This document shows positions 35,588 through 44,012 of a stretch of 64,000 bases of DNA, piece by piece. The stretch covers positions 372,001-436,000 of the forward strand of contig NZ_UWPE01000001.1 in NCBI RefSeq assembly GCF_900604955.1, read 5' to 3'. Made by a program: the position numbers and the translations under genes. The notes below the pieces were generated by a model. That model searched no databases. It had not been told where the DNA came from and saw only the letters and a list, made by a program, of their open reading frames with translations. The stretch comes from Neoactinobaculum massilliense. Its GTDB lineage: Bacteria; Actinomycetota; Actinomycetes; Actinomycetales; Actinomycetaceae. Numbering within the stretch: the first letter of the stretch is position 1; each line of letters starts with the position of its first letter.

Positions 35588-35917
35588 CAGTAGCGCGTGA
35601 GTACGCAGGAAGCCTGGCCTCCGGCGTCGTACGAACATGCGGCGACCGCGCGACCGGACCTATGCTGGTGCGCATCCCCGGCCTGTAAACCCATGCAGGT
35701 GCACATACGTCCGTACAAACCAAGAATCCCGCGCCCGGAATACCCGCGCGGTCGCGGCGCGTTAAGGTCCAAGCCAGCCGAACGGTCGAATGCTTGCCCG
35801 CGGCCACGCGGCGGAAGCGGCAGAGCTGGGCCGAACGGACCGACGGACCATCGCGGCACCCGCGCCACCGACGGCACGGGGCAGCAAACGGCAGAACGCC
35901 GTAGCAGAAGGGGAACC
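35588..35917. other. Spacer upstream of the APC permease
   Basis: About 330 nt with no convincing gene. A further relative of the intergenic palindrome, GGCGTCGTACG, lies at about 35623. An AAGGGGA ribosome site ends the region. I see no terminator for the ABC exporter. Confidence 0.4.
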
Positions 35918-37246
35918 ATGGAACAGATCGACGAGGCACAGCCAGGAACACTGCGGCGGACACTGTCCGGATGGGACCTGGTGGTGTACGGGATGCTGTT
36001 TATCGGCATCACGGCGCCAATGGGCACCTTCGGTATCCTTGACGCGCGGTCCGGCGGTGCCACACCGCTCGTGTTCCTCATTGCCGCGTTGGCGATGGGC
36101 GCCACCGCCTACTCCTACGCGCGCATGAGCCACGCGGTGCCCAAGGCGGGCTCGGTGTACGCGTACGCGGAGGCGGGCCTGGGCCAGAAGCCCGCGTTCC
36201 TCGCCGGCTGGATGCTCACGCTCGACTACCTCTTCATTCCATCCATGGCGCTCCTATTCATGGGTGTGGCGCTCAATGCCCTGGTGCCGGCAATTCCCGT
36301 GTGGGTAATCACGGTGGCGGGCGTCGCCGTCATCACTCTCCTCAACCTGCTGGGGGTGCGGCTCGCGGCACGGGTGGGCGTGGTCATGCTGGCCATCGAA
36401 ATTGTGCTGCTCTCCGTATTCATCGTGGCCGCGATTGTGTTCCTCAGGGTGCACGGCCCCACGCGCCCATGGCTGAGCCCGATCGTTGGCGTGGACGGAT
36501 TTAACCTATCCGGTGTGCTCGGTGCCTCCACGGTGGCTGCGCTCGCCTTCCTTGGTTTCGACGCCATCGCCTCCTTCGCCGAGGAAACCACCGGCTCCAC
36601 CCGCCAGGTGGGCCGCGCGCTGGCCGTGTGCCTGGCCGTGGCCGCGGTGCTCTTCATCGTGCAGACCTACCTCGCTTCGCTGCTTGAGTCATACAGCCCC
36701 GCCGAGCTCGCCGCCAACCCGGCCCTCCAGGGGAGCGCGTTCTATGACATGCTCGGCGCGTCCGTGGGCGGTTGGCTCAAATTCCCGATCACACTCATGC
36801 GCTCAATCGGGCCAATCTTCTCCGCGCTCGTGGCGCAGGCGGCCGCCTCCCGCCTTATCTTCGCCATGGGGCGCGGGCGTGATCTGCCCTCCGCGCTTGG
36901 CACCGTCGACGCCACCGAAGGCGTCCCGCGCAATGCCACCCTGCTCTCCGCGGTCATCACGCTGGTCGTATCCACCGTCGCGGCACTGGCCCCCGCCGGC
37001 CTGGAAACGCTCTCCTCCATGGTCACCGTGGGTGCACTCGTTGCGTTCATCTTTCTGCATCTGGCCACGATCGGCTTCTACGGCGTGAGACGCGGGGAGG
37101 GGTGGCGCGCGGCCGTGATCCCGGTGATCGGCATTCTCATCACGTTCGCGTTGCTGGTGGACGCCTCGCGCCTCGCTCTGGGGATCGCGGCCGTGTGGGC
37201 GATGCTTGCCATCGCGGTCCTGGTGGCCCGGGGCATCCGCAGGTAG
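35918..37246 (+). CDS. APC-family amino acid/polyamine permease
   Basis: A 442-residue secondary transporter with about twelve membrane helices. The first helix carries the APC signature (DLVVYGMLFIGITAPMGTFG), and later come YSYARMSHAVPKAGSVYAYAE and FDAIASFAEETTGSTRQVGRA, both typical of the superfamily. The substrate is not evident. The ATG has AAGGGGA just upstream; the same frame is open further upstream but reads as non-coding. It stands alone. Confidence 0.9.
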   Translation: MEQIDEAQPGTLRRTLSGWDLVVYGMLFIGITAPMGTFGILDARSGGATPLVFLIAALAMGATAYSYARMSHAVPKAGSVYAYAEAGLGQKPAFLAGWMLTLDYLFIPSMALLFMGVALNALVPAIPVWVITVAGVAVITLLNLLGVRLAARVGVVMLAIEIVLLSVFIVAAIVFLRVHGPTRPWLSPIVGVDGFNLSGVLGASTVAALAFLGFDAIASFAEETTGSTRQVGRALAVCLAVAAVLFIVQTYLASLLESYSPAELAANPALQGSAFYDMLGASVGGWLKFPITLMRSIGPIFSALVAQAAASRLIFAMGRGRDLPSALGTVDATEGVPRNATLLSAVITLVVSTVAALAPAGLETLSSMVTVGALVAFIFLHLATIGFYGVRRGEGWRAAVIPVIGILITFALLVDASRLALGIAAVWAMLAIAVLVARGIRR

Positions 37247-37324
37247 TTGCCCGGGAGCCGGCCGGTTGGTACGGCGGCGGTGCGGCCAGTAATTCGGTAC
37301 GGTGCGTGGCAAGTTGATTGGGTA

Positions 37325-37340
37325 CGACGCCGGAGCGTCC
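37325..37340. repeat. Dispersed 16-mer CGACGCCGGAGCGTCC
   Basis: Second exact copy of the 16-mer at 7582-7597, preceded by GGGTA. Confidence 0.6.
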
Positions 37341-37448
37341 AGTTGCTTGGGCGCTGCGGGAGTGCGTGGGGTTGCGGAGGTGCGCCTGCATACCTAGCCG
37401 GCTACCGAGCCCCGCTGAACGGTAAGGAAACTCTTCAGTTGACGGAAA

Positions 37449-37490
37449 ATGCCCGGTTGCGGCCCTGATATTGGCCCCAAACCGGGCATT
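37449..37490. terminator. Long hairpin between the APC and MFS genes
   Basis: AATGCCCGGTTGCGGCC (37449-37465) pairs with GGCCCCAAACCGGGCATT (37473-37490), two stem blocks with a small internal mismatch and a 7-nt loop. No T tract follows, so it may be a bidirectional terminator for convergent genes or part of a small RNA. Confidence 0.5.
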
Positions 37491-37491
37491 A

Positions 37492-37545
37492 TCCATCCAC
37501 TCAAGAGATAATCATCCACTCAAGAAAAATCCATCAACTCAGCGC
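37492..37545. repeat. Three short tandem repeats after the hairpin
   Basis: CATCCACTCAAGA occurs at about 37494 and 37513, with a third diverged copy (CCATCAACTCAG) at about 37531; the units are about 18 nt apart. The remaining part of this 432-nt spacer (37247-37678) has no gene. Confidence 0.5.
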
Positions 37546-37678
37546 CAGCCACGCCGGTGGGGTAGTGGCGCCGGGGATGTGGCCCGCCCGTGCGGGTCGA
37601 TGGGCATATGGCGGCAGGAAGCCGAACCTCGGCTACCTGCCGCCCACTTCGGCGTCGGACTAGTGACGGTCTTAGAAC

Positions 37679-38644
37679 CTAGTGGCGATCCAGGTATGCG
37701 GACACCAGGTGGCGGTTAATGTTCGAGCGGTTGATGATACCCACGATGTGGCCGTCATTCGTCACGGGCGCCTTCTTCAGGTGCTTGGAGGCGAGCAGGT
37801 TGCACACCTCGCCGAGGTCGGCGTGGGCGTCAACGGTGATGACATCGCGCGTGGCGATGGACAGGGCGGGTCGGCCGATCACGTCCGCGACGGTCTGGTC
37901 GAACTCCTCGTCATCCCGGCGCACCAGGAAGGAATACGGCGTGGCGAAGGCATCCACGTGGGTGCCGAGGGCCCGGAAAATATCGCCGTCGGAAATAAAA
38001 CCGCGCACCACCGACTGATCATCAACTATCGACACGCCCGAAATCCCGCGGGACACAAGAAGTCGCATGGCATCGCCGACCGTTGCGGTGGCCGGGAGCG
38101 TCCACACGTCATGTTTCATGAGGGCCGTGAGCGACGTGGCAGGAACGGCGGTCTCGGCGGCGTCAGTAGCGGCCTGCTCATCCTCGGTCGGCGCACCGGC
38201 CATAAGGCGCGTGGACGCCTCACGCTGGTTAGTGATTCCGATTCCGGCCACGAGACCAAGGCAGGCAAGGACCCCGAGCGTGATACCAACGGTGAGAAAG
38301 GCGGCGTCGGCCTGGCCGGTGGCCGCAGTACGTGCCCCATAAATCCCCGTGAACACGGCGGAACCAATGCAGCCAGCAATCTGGAACGCCGTGGACATAA
38401 CGGTGACGCCATGGGCGTTCATAGCACGGGAAAGGTGGGAGAGTGCGAAGGACTGCACCGGACCGATCACCATGGAGGAACCCACAATGACGGGGATGTA
38501 AACAATCGCTAGCTGCATCAGCGAGCCGGTGTCGATCACCAGCGCTACCACTACGGAAAATACGGTGATCAGGCCAAGACCCAGCGGAATCAGGAGGCGC
38601 GGGCCGTGGCGGTCAAAGATTCGGCCGGACAGCGGCGCGGTCAC
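37679..38644 (-). pseudogene. 5'-truncated DHA2-type MFS transporter fused to a CBS pair
   Basis: The frame encodes the C-terminal half of a 14-helix MFS exporter (SGRIFDRHGPRLLIPLG, GPVQSFALSHLSRAMNAHG) joined to two CBS domains (about 165-320: LMKHDVWTLPATATVGDAM, VIGRPALSIATRDVITVDA). The N-terminal eight or so helices are missing. Upstream of the GTG at 38644 the frame stays open and MFS-like (NAEAGRSGLTAALALFPAIL) up to about 38750, but has no start before a stop at 38795, at the azlC start. The gene seems to have lost its 5' half by deletion. The remaining frame could still make a CBS protein. Confidence 0.65.
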
Positions 38645-38784
38645 GCAGGAAAGAAGAATAGCCGGGAACAGTGCGAGCGCGGCGGTGAGGCCGGAGCGCC
38701 CTGCCTCGGCGTTCGAGTAGTGTGCGCTCCAAAGCGTGCCCGTCCGCCATCCGGTCCCGTGCCGCGCCCCGGTCCGCGCCGTTC

Positions 38785-38790
38785 TAGGCT
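38785..38790 (+). promoter_or_regulatory. -10 box TAGGCT of a leaderless azlC
   Basis: TAGGCT, 6 nt (CGCCTC), then the azlC ATG. No ribosome site. Confidence 0.5.
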
Positions 38791-38796
38791 CGCCTC

Positions 38797-39522
38797 ATGC
38801 ACACCACCGACACCCGCGCCGAATTGCGTGCGGCCGCCCGTGACGCCTTGCCGGTGATGCTCGGATACGTTCCGCTGGGCATGGGGCTGGGTATGACCGT
38901 CGTGGGTGCGGGTCTGGACTGGTGGTGGGCGCCGGTGTTCGGACTTGTGGTTTATGCCGGGTCAATGGAGTTTCTGCTCGTGCCGATGGTGGTGGCTCAC
39001 GTTCCGCTGGCATCCATCGCGCTCGCGGCGCTTCTCATCCAGTTCCGCCACGTGTTTTATGGCATTAGTTTCCCGCTGGAGCGGGTGAAACGTGGGCCCG
39101 GGCGCCTTTACGCTATTCATTCGCTCACCGACGAGGTTTACGCCCTCGTCTCGGCCCGGCCGCGCGAATCCATTACCGGCCCGTGGCTCCTGTGGGTGCA
39201 GGGGCTGTGCCATGCGGCCTGGGTGAGTGGGTGCGCGCTCGGTGCCGCGGTGGGGCTGGCCATCCCCATTGACCAGCGCATCCTCAGTTTTCTGCTGACG
39301 GCGCTGTTCGTCGTCCTCATGATGGATGCCTACCGGGCGAATCCGTCCCGCATCGAAACCATTGTGGGTGCATGTGTGGCGGCCGCGGCGCTCATTGTGC
39401 CCCGGCAGTTCTTCCTTCCCGTAGCGCTCTCCGCTCTCACGCTGGTACTGGTGATTATGGGTACGACGACGAAGCGTGGCCACCCGTCCCCGCCGCGCCC
39501 GGACCTGGACGGGATGCCATGA
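38797..39522 (+). CDS. azlC: AzlC-family branched-chain amino acid exporter subunit
   Basis: A 241-residue membrane protein, the large subunit of an AzlCD exporter for branched-chain or other amino acids. It shows family stretches ARDALPVMLGYVPLGMGLG, YAGSMEFLLVPMVV and QFRHVFYGISFPLERV, with about six to seven helices. Its stop overlaps the azlD start in ATGA. The ATG follows a TAGGCT -10 box by 6 nt. Confidence 0.92.
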   Translation: MHTTDTRAELRAAARDALPVMLGYVPLGMGLGMTVVGAGLDWWWAPVFGLVVYAGSMEFLLVPMVVAHVPLASIALAALLIQFRHVFYGISFPLERVKRGPGRLYAIHSLTDEVYALVSARPRESITGPWLLWVQGLCHAAWVSGCALGAAVGLAIPIDQRILSFLLTALFVVLMMDAYRANPSRIETIVGACVAAAALIVPRQFFLPVALSALTLVLVIMGTTTKRGHPSPPRPDLDGMP

Positions 39523-39830
39523 GGTACATTCTGTTGGCTGTGCTGGTCACGTGGCTCATCACTTTTGCGCTGCGTGCCGCCCCGTTTGTTTTTCTGCGTC
39601 GTGTGCGTGATTCGGCGCTGCTTGCCTATCTGGGGCGCACCATGCCCGCGGCCGTCATGCTGATCCTCGTGGTGTACACGCTCCATGGTGTTTCTTTTTC
39701 CGGCTGGGAATGGGTGCCGCCGGCCGCGGGCATTGCGGTGACGGTGGGTCTGCACCTGGCCTTCCGCAACACACTGGTCTCGCTAATAGGTGGGACGGCT
39801 GCCTTCGCGCTGGCGCTTACGCTCATCTAG
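39519..39830 (+). CDS. azlD: AzlD-family amino acid exporter subunit
   Basis: A 103-residue membrane protein with three to four helices, the small partner of AzlC. Family residues are seen in FALRAAPFVFLRR, YLGRTMPAAVMLILVVYTL and FRNTLVSLIGGTAAFALAL. The start ATG overlaps the azlC stop by 4 nt, so the two subunits are co-translated. Confidence 0.9.
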   Translation: MRYILLAVLVTWLITFALRAAPFVFLRRVRDSALLAYLGRTMPAAVMLILVVYTLHGVSFSGWEWVPPAAGIAVTVGLHLAFRNTLVSLIGGTAAFALALTLI

Positions 39831-40152
39831 GCATATGTACCGCCCGTGGAATACAGTCCGGCCGATATGATGACACAAGCCTGGCCACACCGGCGTCGCC
39901 GAAACGTGATTGTGAACAAAAGGCGAGGCTTAAGAATGTGCCTCCATTAAACAAATGCGTGCCCTAGAATAACCGTCGGAAATTATGTCAAAAGATGACG
40001 GTTATCCTACATTTCATTGTTCTAGAGCCGCATAGTTTGCCTACGGTACTTCAATTTGGTGATTAACTGTTAAGAAATCTTGGCCACGTATCTCTGTCCC
40101 TTTAGCATGAAAGAGTCTGCAGAGAGCAGGCGCGCGAGAGAGAGGTAAATCC
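39831..40152. other. AT-richer leader of the secreted-paralog cluster, with an inverted repeat
   Basis: About 320 nt without a gene and visibly poorer in G+C than its surroundings. A 9-bp inverted repeat ATAACCGTC (39969-39977) / GACGGTTAT (39997-40005) encloses 19 nt. The region ends with an AGAGAGG ribosome site. It is the likely regulatory region of the three-gene cluster that follows. Confidence 0.55.
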
Positions 40153-40716
40153 GTGCATATTAAAAGACTTACAGCCACGATGACGGCAACCCTGGCACTT
40201 GCAATCACGGGCATGATGGGCACCCTGACAGCTCCTCAAGCTTCCGCCGCGCCCCAGGTTGTTCCCGGGCAGGTTGGTGAAAGCTGCGCAATCGAGGGAC
40301 AGCGAGGGCAGTCCCTGAAGATTACGGGCAGCCAGTTTGAAATTGAAGGAACGGCAAGCGTCGCCAATTACAACGACGAGCCGCTCCCGCTCACGCAAAC
40401 CCTCACCGAGGGTAAAACCAAGTCCTGGAACGTGGGTGGATCCGTGGACTTCGATCTGCTCCAGCTATTCCACATCGCCATTTCCAGTGGCTACCAGTCC
40501 ACCCAAACCTGGGAGGTAGGCCAGACACTTGGTCCGTACATGGTCAAGCCCGGCTATACGGGTGTGCTGGAATACGGTTTCCTCAACCAGAGCTTTGAGG
40601 GTACGCACCTACGCTGCACAAATGGCACCTGGGTCGATGCAGGCCGGCCCTACCACGGCACCGTGCCGAAAGAGCGCCACGTCCGTGTGTACATGCGTCC
40701 GAACTCCGCACTGTAG
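40153..40716 (+). CDS. Secreted paralog A, unrecognised family
   Basis: A 187-residue exported protein of a family I do not recognise. A Sec signal peptide (about 1-32) probably ends at QASA. The mature part has one Cys near each end (GESCAIEG, HLRCTNGTW), likely a disulfide, and a Ser/Thr-rich beta-type middle (EGTASVANYNDEP, TLTEGKTKSWNVGG). The core TLGPYMVKPGYTGVLEYGF is shared with B and C. The pattern resembles beta-rich secreted proteins of Streptomyces and, loosely, aerolysin-type strands; that is inference only. GTG start with AGAGAGG upstream. First of three tandem paralogs. Confidence 0.8.
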   Translation: MHIKRLTATMTATLALAITGMMGTLTAPQASAAPQVVPGQVGESCAIEGQRGQSLKITGSQFEIEGTASVANYNDEPLPLTQTLTEGKTKSWNVGGSVDFDLLQLFHIAISSGYQSTQTWEVGQTLGPYMVKPGYTGVLEYGFLNQSFEGTHLRCTNGTWVDAGRPYHGTVPKERHVRVYMRPNSAL

Positions 40717-40725
40717 GGAGCTCGC

Positions 40726-41346
40726 ATGAAGAAAGTGATTGTTGGGGCGCTTGCGGCGATGTTTCTTGCCGTTACCGCACCGGCGAGCGCCTTCGCGGTG
40801 GTGGAGCAGTCGGTCACCCCAAATCAGGATGAACACCGCTCCACATTCGTCAACGATGAGCACTGTGACCCCGCGGTGGATGGGCATCGGCACCCCTTCG
40901 AGCAGTGGGTGACGGATGAGTGGGACCGCTACAACGGCACCAGTTCATTCACCAACCGTACGGATCGGCCAATCCGGTACACCCTTGAGGTAACAGAAGG
41001 TGTCAACGAATCCGTCAAGGCATCGACCACCTCCAATGCGTGGGACGTATTTTTCAAGGGACTAACCGGCCGATACGGCATCGTTGAGGAATCTGAATGG
41101 CGCGTGGGGGATACGCTCGGGCCTGTCACGGTGAAGCCCGGGCAAACGATGCGTGCAGATTACGGCGTCCACATGAAGAGCTTCATTGGTCGTGTCCGTA
41201 CCTGTGATACGCGCACACACCTGTGGCGGACCGAGGCGGCATTCGGTGAGTATTCAGGCTCCGGCCCATCCACCCGCTTCGTCGTATGGCACATGACAGA
41301 TCCAGCCACGGGCAAGGACACCCCGTCCCTGCAGTACGTCAATTAG
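40726..41346 (+). CDS. Secreted paralog B, unrecognised family
   Basis: A 206-residue exported paralog of A and C. A clear signal peptide (about 1-24) ends near ASAFA. The mature chain has one Cys near the N terminus (DEHCDPAV) and one near the C terminus (VRTCDTRTH), and the core DTLGPVTVKPGQTMRADYG. It is the most diverged of the three, with an acidic, His-rich start and a longer end. GGGAG lies upstream of the ATG, and the gap to A is 9 nt, so they form one operon. Confidence 0.8.
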   Translation: MKKVIVGALAAMFLAVTAPASAFAVVEQSVTPNQDEHRSTFVNDEHCDPAVDGHRHPFEQWVTDEWDRYNGTSSFTNRTDRPIRYTLEVTEGVNESVKASTTSNAWDVFFKGLTGRYGIVEESEWRVGDTLGPVTVKPGQTMRADYGVHMKSFIGRVRTCDTRTHLWRTEAAFGEYSGSGPSTRFVVWHMTDPATGKDTPSLQYVN

Positions 41347-41354
41347 GAGTCCCT

Positions 41355-41918
41355 ATGCATAAGAAAATTGCGGCGATACTGGCTCCGATCGCGCTCGCGG
41401 CGAGTGGGTTGGCATCTGCTCCTGCTTTCGCGGCCTCGGACACGTGGACGCCCGTCCCCATGCTTCAGGCCGTGGAAACGGGTCCGCAGCCCGGCACGGC
41501 GTGTACGCGCAATAGGGAGAGGCGTCAATTCGTGACACTCACCGGTTCGCATTTTGACGTGGAGGGTCAGGTGTCCACGTCTAATGACACGGACGGCGTA
41601 GTGCCGATCCAGCAAATCATCAAGGAATCCAAGTCCCGCAAGTGGACATGGTCCGCGACGGTTAACGCGAAGCTCATCGACGAGATTTACCGGAAGTATC
41701 ACTGGGAGTACAACCGGGAAATATTCTGGTCGATGGGCCAGACGGTGGGTCCCTATGATCTCAATCCAGGGGAGACGGGCACGCTGGCGTGGGGTTTCAT
41801 CATGGATGACTACACCTCTCAGCCCGTCATCTGCTCTACCGGCACGTGGAAAGCTCGTGGCGCCCTCCGGTTCGGTTCGGCACCGCGCGAGCGTCACGTC
41901 GAGATTGCGATCAACTAA
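41355..41918 (+). CDS. Secreted paralog C, unrecognised family
   Basis: A 187-residue exported paralog, closest to A. The signal peptide (about 1-26) ends at APAFA. Paired features with A: GTACTRNRERRQFVTLTGSH and HFDVEGQVSTSNDTDG near the N terminus, QTVGPYDLNPGETGTLAWGF in the core, and VICSTGTW with the second Cys. The ATG has AGGAG upstream and lies 8 nt after B. The stop overlaps the end of the convergent LacI gene by 8 nt. Confidence 0.8.
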   Translation: MHKKIAAILAPIALAASGLASAPAFAASDTWTPVPMLQAVETGPQPGTACTRNRERRQFVTLTGSHFDVEGQVSTSNDTDGVVPIQQIIKESKSRKWTWSATVNAKLIDEIYRKYHWEYNREIFWSMGQTVGPYDLNPGETGTLAWGFIMDDYTSQPVICSTGTWKARGALRFGSAPRERHVEIAIN

Positions 41919-42909
41919 CCGGCGTCGGGGCGGGGCCTGTTGAACCGCGTACCACCAGGGAGGGTTCCAGGCGTACCGTCCCGACGTCGGTGGCGTCCGG
42001 TGCCAGGATGCGTTCGACGGCCAGCTGCCCCATGGCATCAATCGGCTGACGCACCGATGTGAGATGAAGTTCAGTGCCGGCTCTCATCGTGACGTCGTCG
42101 TACCCCATGACGGACACATCTCCGGGCACCCGCACCCCGGCTTCACGGAGTGCAAGCAGCACGCCGGCCGCGGCACGATCATTGGCGGCCCAGATGGCGG
42201 TGGGAAGCCTGCCGGCGGCGAGAAGTGCGCGTGCGGCGCGGTATCCGCCTGAAATGTCGAAGGAACCGGGGAAAATCTGTGGTTGCACCCCCGCCGCACG
42301 GGTGCGGGCGAGGAAGGCGGTGCGGCGCTCATCTGCTGATACGCCGCTACCGCCATCAATATGCGTGATGGAGCGGTGACCGAGGCCCGCCAAATGCTCC
42401 ACAACCAGCCGTACGCCGGCCTCCTCGTCGAGGGCGATGGCGCCCCGACTCACGCCGCCCAGTACACGGGAAATCGACACCGTGGGGGTGGCGCCCAACA
42501 GGGGGAGTAGGCCCTCCTCCGCCATGGTGGGGCCAAGCAGTACCACGCCCTGCGGACGCTGCGCCGTGAGCTGTTCGACGGCGTGACGCTCGCCTGCTTC
42601 CGTGTGCTGTCCGGTCGCGATGAGCGTGGTGAGGCCAGCCTGATCCGCGTGGCGGGATACCGCATCGGCCACGGCGGCGAAAAATGTGTTAAGCACGTCT
42701 GCGAGCAGCACACCAAGCACCGACGAGCGCCCCGATGCCAGTGAGCGTGCGGTGAGATTGGGCCGGTATCCCACAGCTTTGCAGGCGGCAAGGATACGGA
42801 GGCGGGTGGAGGCGGCCACGCGTCCTTTTCCGCGTAGCGCGGTGGACACGAGCGTGCGTGAAACGCCGGCGTAGCGCGCCACATCGTCCAGCGTGGGTGC
42901 CTTGGTCAT
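41911..42909 (-). CDS. LacI-family transcriptional regulator
   Basis: A 332-residue repressor. It has an N-terminal helix-turn-helix (PTLDDVARYAGVSRTLVSTA) and hinge, then a periplasmic-binding-type effector domain. It is divergent from the sugar ABC importer, and the shared spacer holds a perfect LacI-type operator palindrome. Likely effector: the imported sugar. The start at 42909 has AAAGGAGAG upstream; a longer frame begins at 42945 but is not supported. Confidence 0.92.
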   Translation of the reverse strand: MTKAPTLDDVARYAGVSRTLVSTALRGKGRVAASTRLRILAACKAVGYRPNLTARSLASGRSSVLGVLLADVLNTFFAAVADAVSRHADQAGLTTLIATGQHTEAGERHAVEQLTAQRPQGVVLLGPTMAEEGLLPLLGATPTVSISRVLGGVSRGAIALDEEAGVRLVVEHLAGLGHRSITHIDGGSGVSADERRTAFLARTRAAGVQPQIFPGSFDISGGYRAARALLAAGRLPTAIWAANDRAAAGVLLALREAGVRVPGDVSVMGYDDVTMRAGTELHLTSVRQPIDAMGQLAVERILAPDATDVGTVRLEPSLVVRGSTGPAPTPVS

Positions 42910-42956
42910 ATCTCTCCTTTTACCCGTATCAGTGTAGAACCGCATCGTTTCCGTGC

Positions 42957-42982
42957 TACTGTACCTGCTGAAGCGCTTCAGC
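42957..42982 (+). promoter_or_regulatory. Promoter -10 box and LacI-type operator of the sugar importer
   Basis: A perfect 16-bp palindrome GCTGAAGCGCTTCAGC (42967-42982) matches the LacI/GalR operator type. It begins 4 nt after a TACTGT -10 candidate (42957-42962), so bound repressor would cover the transcription start of the importer genes. Confidence 0.75.
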
Positions 42983-43028
42983 GCTCGGGGTGTATGTCTC
43001 CCGCTGTGCGTGTAAAGATCGGAGAAAC

Positions 43029-44012
43029 ATGCGAGTCCAGAAACTACTTGCGCTCGGGGCCGTTACGATGCTCGGTTTGGTCGGCTGTTCTAGCACCGGG
43101 GGTGCTGCCCGCGAAAAGGCTTCTGCCCAGGCGGCATCCGGCTGCACGGCCACCACGTCCACCGTGGCGGTGGTTAGCCACGGTGTGCAGGGTGATCCGT
43201 TCTGGGATGTGGTGAAACGTGGGGCAGAAGATGCTGGCAAGCGATACTGCGTCAACGTGACCTACCAGGGACAGGGCGATCCGCAGGCGCAGAGCCAGGC
43301 CATTGACAACGCCGTGGCGCAGAAGGTGGACGGACTGGTGGTATCCATGGCAAACCCGCAGGGACTCAAGGATTCCGTGGAGGCTGCGGTGGCCGCCGGG
43401 GTGCCCGTGGTAACCATCAACTCGGGTGAGGCCGAATCGGCGTCGTACGGGGCGCTTGTCCATATCGGACAGAATGAGAAGGACGCGGGCGGCGCTGCCG
43501 GCGAACAATTCAAGAAGGCGGGCGACAAGCACGTGCTCTGCGTGATACACGAGGCCGGCAATATCGCCCAGGAATCGCGTTGCCAGGGTGCCGAAAAGGC
43601 ACTCGGCATCCCTATGACGCGCCTCCAGGTGGAAATTGCGAACCTATCCGAGGCACAAACCACCATCCAGACGGCCCTCAACGCGGACCCGTCCATCGAT
43701 GGTGTATTCACGCTCAATTCTGCGGTGGCCACGGCTGCCGCGCCGGCCATCGAATCCACCGGACGTAAAATCACGCTCGGCACGATGGATCTGGACTCGG
43801 ATACGGCCGGGCTTATTTCAAAGAAGCAGCTGGACTTTGCGGTGGACCAGCAGCCCTACCTCCAGGGATATCTAGGCGTGGAGGAAATCGTGCTTCACAA
43901 CCAGGCGGGGCTCAGCATCGGCGGCGGTAAAACGGTGGCCACCGGACCAAACATTGTGAATGCGAGCAATATTGACGTCGCGCTGGCGGGCATTAAGGCG
44001 GGGATGCGGTAG
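43029..44012 (+). CDS. Sugar ABC transporter substrate-binding lipoprotein
   Basis: A 327-residue RbsB/FrcB-type periplasmic-binding protein. A lipoprotein signal with lipobox LVGC (Cys about 20) anchors it to the membrane. The mature chain has the two-lobed fold typical of pentose/hexose binders (VSHGVQGDPFWDVVKRG, DGLVVSMANPQGLKD, AGNIAQESRCQGAEKAL). The sugar is not determined. ATG has GGAGAA upstream. First gene of the LacI-controlled operon. Confidence 0.9.
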   Translation: MRVQKLLALGAVTMLGLVGCSSTGGAAREKASAQAASGCTATTSTVAVVSHGVQGDPFWDVVKRGAEDAGKRYCVNVTYQGQGDPQAQSQAIDNAVAQKVDGLVVSMANPQGLKDSVEAAVAAGVPVVTINSGEAESASYGALVHIGQNEKDAGGAAGEQFKKAGDKHVLCVIHEAGNIAQESRCQGAEKALGIPMTRLQVEIANLSEAQTTIQTALNADPSIDGVFTLNSAVATAAAPAIESTGRKITLGTMDLDSDTAGLISKKQLDFAVDQQPYLQGYLGVEEIVLHNQAGLSIGGGKTVATGPNIVNASNIDVALAGIKAGMR

